Source: Acetothermia bacterium UBA3571 | Lineage (GTDB): Bacteria; Bipolaricaulota; Bipolaricaulia; Bipolaricaulales; Bipolaricaulaceae | Assembly (NCBI GenBank): GCA_002375995.1 | Contig: DFNI01000034.1 | Span: 1-34,111, forward strand | Direction: 5' to 3' | DNA length: 34,111 nucleotides | Shown: in pieces, positions 30,889-34,111 of the stretch | How the letters are laid out: each line of letters opens with the position of its first letter | Numbering within the stretch: the first letter of the stretch is position 1 | Notes under the pieces: generated by a model | Told to the model about the DNA's origin: nothing | The model's input: only the letters and a program-made list of their open reading frames with translations | Database searches by the model: none | Position numbers and translations under genes: made by a program

Positions 30889-31200
30889 ATGCAGGTCACA
30901 TTATATTTCAGCGAAGAGGACGAATATCTTATCAGGCTTTTGGACGAAAAAGCGCGCAGGGAGCGACGCTCTCGCTCTTCGGTGGTCCTCTCAATTCTCG
31001 AGGAATATTTTGAGAAGGACAAGAAATTAGGGGAGATCTTGGTAGACCTCCGCGTGGTAAAGCCCCAGGAAGTAGAAGAAGCCTTGAAGCTGCAGCGCAA
31101 CGGGGTAGCGAAACCGATCGGGGAAATTCTCCTTGAGAAGGGGGTTGTGGGCAACGAGGATATAGAGCGCGCCCTGGAGATCCAGAGTCGGTACCGATGA
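30889..31200 (+). CDS. RHH + MshEN-like fusion protein, paralogue 1
   Basis: A 103-residue protein. Residues 1-42 (MQVTLYF, then a long helix ending KARRERRS, then SRSSVVLSILEEYF) have the strand-helix-helix pattern of a ribbon-helix-helix DNA-binding domain. Residues 45-100 show two copies of the MshEN/type II secretion ATPase N-terminal pattern: KLGEILVDLRVVKPQEVEEA with LKLQ, and PIGEILLEKGVVGNEDIERA with LEIQ. In MshE that tandem pattern binds c-di-GMP; here it is degenerate (KLG/PIG rather than RLG; Arg for Gly in the first copy). A c-di-GMP-responsive repressor is inferred. AAGGAGGAGG supports ATG 30889. About two thirds identical to paralogue 2. Confidence 0.75.
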   Translation: MQVTLYFSEEDEYLIRLLDEKARRERRSRSSVVLSILEEYFEKDKKLGEILVDLRVVKPQEVEEALKLQRNGVAKPIGEILLEKGVVGNEDIERALEIQSRYR

Positions 31201-31300
31201 TTGGGGATGGGGTCGGCGTGGTTCGCCGGGAAAACGATTGAGAAAGCAAATCCTTTGGGAATCTTCAAAATCTCGGTGACGAATGTCCCTTTTTTAGGGA

Positions 31301-31329
31301 TTGACAACCTCTTTCTAGGTCTTTATAGT
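31301..31329 (+). promoter_or_regulatory. Promoter of the c-di-GMP riboswitch transcript
   Basis: TTGACA (31301-31306), an exact 17-base spacer and TATAGT (31324-31329). Transcription should begin around 31336, just at the first strand of the aptamer's closing helix. A small inverted repeat TCCCT/AGGGA abuts the -35 on its left. Confidence 0.88.
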
Positions 31330-31336
31330 GGTCACA

Positions 31337-31416
31337 CCCTGAAAAAGGCGAACCCGTCGTAAGGCGGGGGTGCAAAGCTTCGGGCCCTTAGGAAGTGGGT
31401 AACCGGGCTGCCAGGG
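31337..31416 (+). promoter_or_regulatory. Class I c-di-GMP riboswitch (GEMM-I)
   Basis: CCCTG (31337-31341) closes with CAGGG (31412-31416) as P1. Inside are GGCGAACC (31347-31354, consensus GGCAAACC), a first hairpin arm, and TGCAAAGC (31371-31378), the invariant GCAAAGC core. CGGGCC and the second hairpin follow, closing with GGGTAACCGGGCTGCC (31397-31412). By alignment to the Vc2 aptamer, the specificity base G20 corresponds to G31347 and C92 to C31411, which predicts c-di-GMP rather than cGAMP. The A-to-G change in GGCGAACC is the main departure from consensus. The 3' strand of P1 is also part of the terminator, so ligand binding should prevent termination (ON switch). Confidence 0.85.
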
Positions 31417-31441
31417 AAAACCTGGCAGCCCGGTTTCTTTT
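31403..31441 (+). terminator. Riboswitch-controlled intrinsic terminator
   Basis: CCGGGCTGCCAGG (31403-31415) pairs perfectly over 13 bases with CCTGGCAGCCCGG (31421-31433) across a five-base loop, followed by TTTCTTTT. Its left arm uses the aptamer's last helix strands, so aptamer and terminator are mutually exclusive. Confidence 0.9.
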
Positions 31442-31466
31442 AGGGGCTCGGTGTGGGGGTGGTAAG

Positions 31467-31787
31467 ATGCAGGTCACGCTTTACTTCGGCGAGGAAGACG
31501 AATACCTTATCCGGTTGGTGGACGACAAGGCCCGCCGGGAGAGGAAATCCCGCTCCGCTGTGGTGCTCTCCATCCTCGAGCATTATTTCGAACAGGGAAA
31601 GCGCCTCGGCGAGATTCTTGTGGATCTGAAGATGTTGACCCCACATCAAATCGAGCAAGCCCTCGAGATCCAACGGGAGGAGGGCCACACCAGACCCATT
31701 GGGCAGATCCTTGTGGAGAAAGGATGGGTGGACGACGTGATCGTGGAAAAGGCCCTTCGCATCCAAGAAAGGGTGAACCATAACTGA
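31467..31787 (+). CDS. RHH + MshEN-like fusion protein, paralogue 2 (riboswitch-controlled)
   Basis: A 106-residue paralogue of the 30889 protein with the same plan: an RHH-like N-terminus (MQVTLYFGEEDEYLIRLVDD, then KSRSAVVLSILEHYF), followed by an MshEN-like half with RLGEILVDLKMLTPHQIEQA plus LEIQ, and PIGQILVEKGWVDDVIVEKA plus LRIQ. Here the first copy keeps the canonical RLG. The gene is preceded by a c-di-GMP-I riboswitch and terminator, so its synthesis is predicted to rise with c-di-GMP. GGTGGTAAG precedes ATG 31467; a longer upstream frame would run through the riboswitch and is rejected. Likely targets are its own region and the adhesin gene that follows; DNA binding and ligand binding are inferred, not shown. 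Confidence 0.78.
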   Translation: MQVTLYFGEEDEYLIRLVDDKARRERKSRSAVVLSILEHYFEQGKRLGEILVDLKMLTPHQIEQALEIQREEGHTRPIGQILVEKGWVDDVIVEKALRIQERVNHN

Positions 31788-31815
31788 GTTTGCGTTGGGC
31801 CCTGGAGATGATGAG

Positions 31816-31828
31816 AACGCTCAGCGTT
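31816..31828. promoter_or_regulatory. Perfect short palindrome ahead of the adhesin gene
   Basis: AACGCT-C-AGCGTT, a 6-1-6 inverted repeat in the 81-base spacer between the RHH paralogue 2 and the adhesin gene, 40 bases before the latter's ATG. Its size and place suit an RHH-protein operator. No promoter is clearly visible in the spacer, so the adhesin may also be read through from the riboswitch promoter. Confidence 0.45.
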
Positions 31829-31868
31829 GCCTTATGGTCCTCCGGGGTTCATGCAAAGAGGTGAGGAG

Positions 31869-34111
31869 ATGAGGATGAGAAAAGCAGCTCTTATTTTGGG
31901 GATTTTATTGACATTTTGGGGTATCGCCTCCAATGTGGCGGCTCAGGACGAAACCTTCGAGCTGGACTACTCGACGGGTATCTGGGTCGACGCCGATGAC
32001 TCCCCCGAAGGCCTTGGGACCAACGAGATAAGATGGGGGGAGCCGGTCGAGGCCGAAAAAAGCGGCTACGAATTCATCGGAAGCGACGGCGAAACTTTCG
32101 CGGCGGGGGAGGAATTCCTCATCGGGGAATTCTGGCATTACAACTGGCCAGTAGAGGGGGAGACCATCACCTGGGCCAGGCTCGAGATCACCCTCCACTT
32201 CACCGACCCCCCCATTTCGCCCGACCCGGTATTCACCTTCACGTTCGAACACGATGAGACGCCCAATCGTGACGATTGTGACGATTGCGAATACTCTCCC
32301 TGTGAGCGCCCCTGTCCGGATCGGGTGACCTTCCCCGATGCCTACGCCGAGGAAAGCTATCGCATCGGCGACAAGCTCTACACCCTTGTGATCCTGGGAT
32401 TCAAGGACAGCTATCCCGGGGGGACCACGGTCGACGAGTTCATCACCCAGGAGAGGGAGAACAACCTCGCGTACCTGGTGGGGATGATGACTTCCGTCCT
32501 GGTCCCCGAGCCCCAGATCCGGGTGGTGGAAAAGTACGTGTCCCCCGACGGCGATACCTGGTATGAGGCCGACGAGCCCCCCGGCCCGGAGATCGTGGCC
32601 GGAACTACCGTGTACTGGAAATACGTGATCCAGAACACGGGGAACGTCACCCTCACCGACATCACCGTCTACGACGACGAACTCGGAGTGGTGGGGACCC
32701 TTGATTCCCTCGACCCCGGCGAGACGGCCACCTTCTACGCCGAAGACACGGCCCAATCGGGCCCGTACGACAACGTGGCCACCGTGGAAGGCTACTACGA
32801 GGGCCAAAGGTATGCCGATGACGAAGGCGACCCCAGCCACTATCTGGGTATCGCCCCCGATTGCGCCAACTATACCGTTACCTATTTGGGCAAGACCGAA
32901 GCCGAGGGAAACACTACTTTCGCCTATGAGGTATACGCCGACGATGATCCGGCCATCAGCCACTGGGTCTTGGAGCTTCCAAGCTGCATCACGGAGGATC
33001 AGATCGTGGACGCTGGCCCGGGCACTTGGGAGTTCGGGGAGGATCCCACCACCGGCCTCCGGGGCATCAAGTTCGAGACGGAAATAGATCCCGGCGAGTC
33101 CGTCGAGTTCTTCTTCACGTTGGGGGGCAAGTGGCACGAGGGGACCACCCAAGCGGCGATTAAGGCCGGCCCCTCGGTTTGTTACAAGGACACGGAAGGC
33201 CCCGTCTGTAACAACCCGCCCGTGGCGGTGGACGACGAGGCTTCCACAGAGACCAATACCCCGGTGGACATCGATGTCCTGGACAACGACTACGACCCCG
33301 ACGACGATGAGCTCACCATCATCCACGTCACCGATCCCGAGCATGGCTCGGTTACCGACAACGGCACCGACGTCACCTATACCCCGGACGAAAATTGGTG
33401 TGGCACCGATACCTTCGAGTACACCATAACCGACGGCTACGGTGGCACCGATACCGCCACGGTGACGGTGGATGTGGCCTGTGCTCCCTGTATCGATTTG
33501 GAAAAGGAGGGGCCCGAGGAGGCATGTGTCGGCGATACCATCACCTATCACTATACCGTCCGGAACTGCGGCAACATCGTCCTCCACGGCGGAGCTCAGG
33601 TTTACGACCCGCTGATCAACCCGGACGGCGATCACGAGATCTGGAGCGGGATCCTGCAGCCGGGAGAGGTAGCGGAATTCGACAGGACGTACACCATCCA
33701 ATCCGACGATCCCGACCCTCTAGAGAATCACGCGTGGGCCATCGGTCATCCTCCGGGATACGACTCGGTGCGGGACGACGCCACCTGGAGCGTGGACTTG
33801 AACCATCCCCCCGCTCCCCGGGACGACTACGCCATGGTGGAGGCTGGGGAATACGTGGACATCGATGTTTTGGCCAATGACACGGACCCCGATGGGGATG
33901 CCCTCAGCATTGTGGACGTGGGCCAGCCGGGGCACGGGACTGCTTCTACGAATCCGGACGGCACTATAAGGTACACACCGGAGCCCGGCTATTGCGGGGA
34001 CGATTCCTTTACCTACACGGTGACCGATGGCTATTGTGGCCATGCCAGTACAGCCACCGTTTACGTGACTGTGGAATGTGTGCAGGCGGACCTGGAGGTG
34101 CAGAAGACGTG
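31869..34111 (+). CDS. Large secreted adhesin-like repeat protein, 3' end beyond window
   Basis: An open frame of 747 codons runs off the right edge. MRMRKAALILGILLTFWGIA followed by SNVAAQ is a Sec signal peptide with likely cleavage after VAA. Residues 30-190 (GTNEIRWGEP, SGYEFIGSD, FLIGEFWHYNWPV) resemble the choice-of-anchor K domain. DUF11-like domains lie at about 215-310 and 540-645 (YWKYVIQNTGNVTLTDITV; HYTVRNCGNIVLHG). Tandem-95/cadherin-like domains at about 449-536 and 646-735 each begin with PP-A--DD, contain DPDDDEL or DPDGDAL calcium-type acidic turns, and end with a YT-TDGY-G motif. A third DUF11-like unit starts at 738. It is strongly acidic. A role in surface attachment or a sheath is inferred. 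ATG 31875 is an alternative start. Confidence 0.88.
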   Translation, partial: MRMRKAALILGILLTFWGIASNVAAQDETFELDYSTGIWVDADDSPEGLGTNEIRWGEPVEAEKSGYEFIGSDGETFAAGEEFLIGEFWHYNWPVEGETITWARLEITLHFTDPPISPDPVFTFTFEHDETPNRDDCDDCEYSPCERPCPDRVTFPDAYAEESYRIGDKLYTLVILGFKDSYPGGTTVDEFITQERENNLAYLVGMMTSVLVPEPQIRVVEKYVSPDGDTWYEADEPPGPEIVAGTTVYWKYVIQNTGNVTLTDITVYDDELGVVGTLDSLDPGETATFYAEDTAQSGPYDNVATVEGYYEGQRYADDEGDPSHYLGIAPDCANYTVTYLGKTEAEGNTTFAYEVYADDDPAISHWVLELPSCITEDQIVDAGPGTWEFGEDPTTGLRGIKFETEIDPGESVEFFFTLGGKWHEGTTQAAIKAGPSVCYKDTEGPVCNNPPVAVDDEASTETNTPVDIDVLDNDYDPDDDELTIIHVTDPEHGSVTDNGTDVTYTPDENWCGTDTFEYTITDGYGGTDTATVTVDVACAPCIDLEKEGPEEACVGDTITYHYTVRNCGNIVLHGGAQVYDPLINPDGDHEIWSGILQPGEVAEFDRTYTIQSDDPDPLENHAWAIGHPPGYDSVRDDATWSVDLNHPPAPRDDYAMVEAGEYVDIDVLANDTDPDGDALSIVDVGQPGHGTASTNPDGTIRYTPEPGYCGDDSFTYTVTDGYCGHASTATVYVTVECVQADLEVQKT

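Noticed and set aside
31395..31466. Extended N-terminus of RHH paralogue 2
   Set aside because: The added 24 residues would be translated from the terminator hairpin and aptamer strand; the sister protein starts at the equivalent of ATG 31467.
31905..33701. A 598-codon open frame on the minus strand opposite the adhesin gene
   Set aside because: It is a by-product of codon bias in the acidic, GC-rich adhesin gene. The plus-strand frame has a signal peptide, a ribosome binding site and recognisable repeated domains, while the antisense product has none.

Overview
The window is 34.1 kb of GC-rich bacterial chromosome with tightly packed genes, short spacers and many start/stop overlaps. The gene set suggests an anaerobic, probably thermophilic bacterium of a deep or little-cultured lineage: ferredoxin-dependent 2-oxoacid oxidoreductase, superoxide reductase, rubrerythrin, a Dps-like ferritin, and large secreted proteins with tandem cadherin-like repeats. 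Bipolaricaulota/Acetothermia is my best guess; it rests on gene content and style only, not on a marker-gene comparison.

Layout. 1-4340 is housekeeping: end of lspA, tmk, dnaN, a small transaldolase (opposite strand), an ExoD-like membrane protein, tsaB and rpmB, closed by a clear terminator. 4394-7996 holds an S1-domain protein, a four-subunit 2-oxoacid:ferredoxin oxidoreductase (VorB type) and a NUDIX hydrolase preceded by a compact repeat cluster. 8013-17083 is a carbohydrate island: a FGGY kinase on the plus strand, and on the minus strand a seven-gene run lacI - dapA-like aldolase - sugar-binding protein - two permeases - BNR sialidase-like protein - FucI-like isomerase. The same 11-base LacI-type operator sits in front of both the kinase and lacI, so the two arms appear to form one regulon.

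17086-19927 is an oxygen and peroxide defence operon (PerR-like regulator, Dps-like ferritin, cytochrome b5-like protein, rubrerythrin, peroxiredoxin, superoxide reductase). It has its own promoter, a 7-1-7 palindrome over the regulator's start codon, and a terminator. 19887-28694 contains a PAS-GAF-GAF-HD-GYP signalling protein, DNA polymerase IV, a YegS-like lipid kinase, MutL, a MerR-like protein, an HD hydrolase, a minimal tyrosine recombinase with an inverted repeat around its promoter, and an XdhC-family protein. ftsH follows on the minus strand.

30516-34111 is the most unusual part. Two paralogous small proteins join a ribbon-helix-helix DNA-binding domain to a half that resembles the c-di-GMP-binding MshEN domain. 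The second lies directly behind a consensus promoter, a class I c-di-GMP (GEMM-I) riboswitch and an overlapping intrinsic terminator, wired as a predicted ON switch. Next comes a very long secreted adhesin-like protein, cut by the window end, with a short perfect palindrome in front of it. Together with the HD-GYP protein upstream, this looks like a c-di-GMP-responsive surface-attachment module in which both RNA and protein may sense the same messenger.
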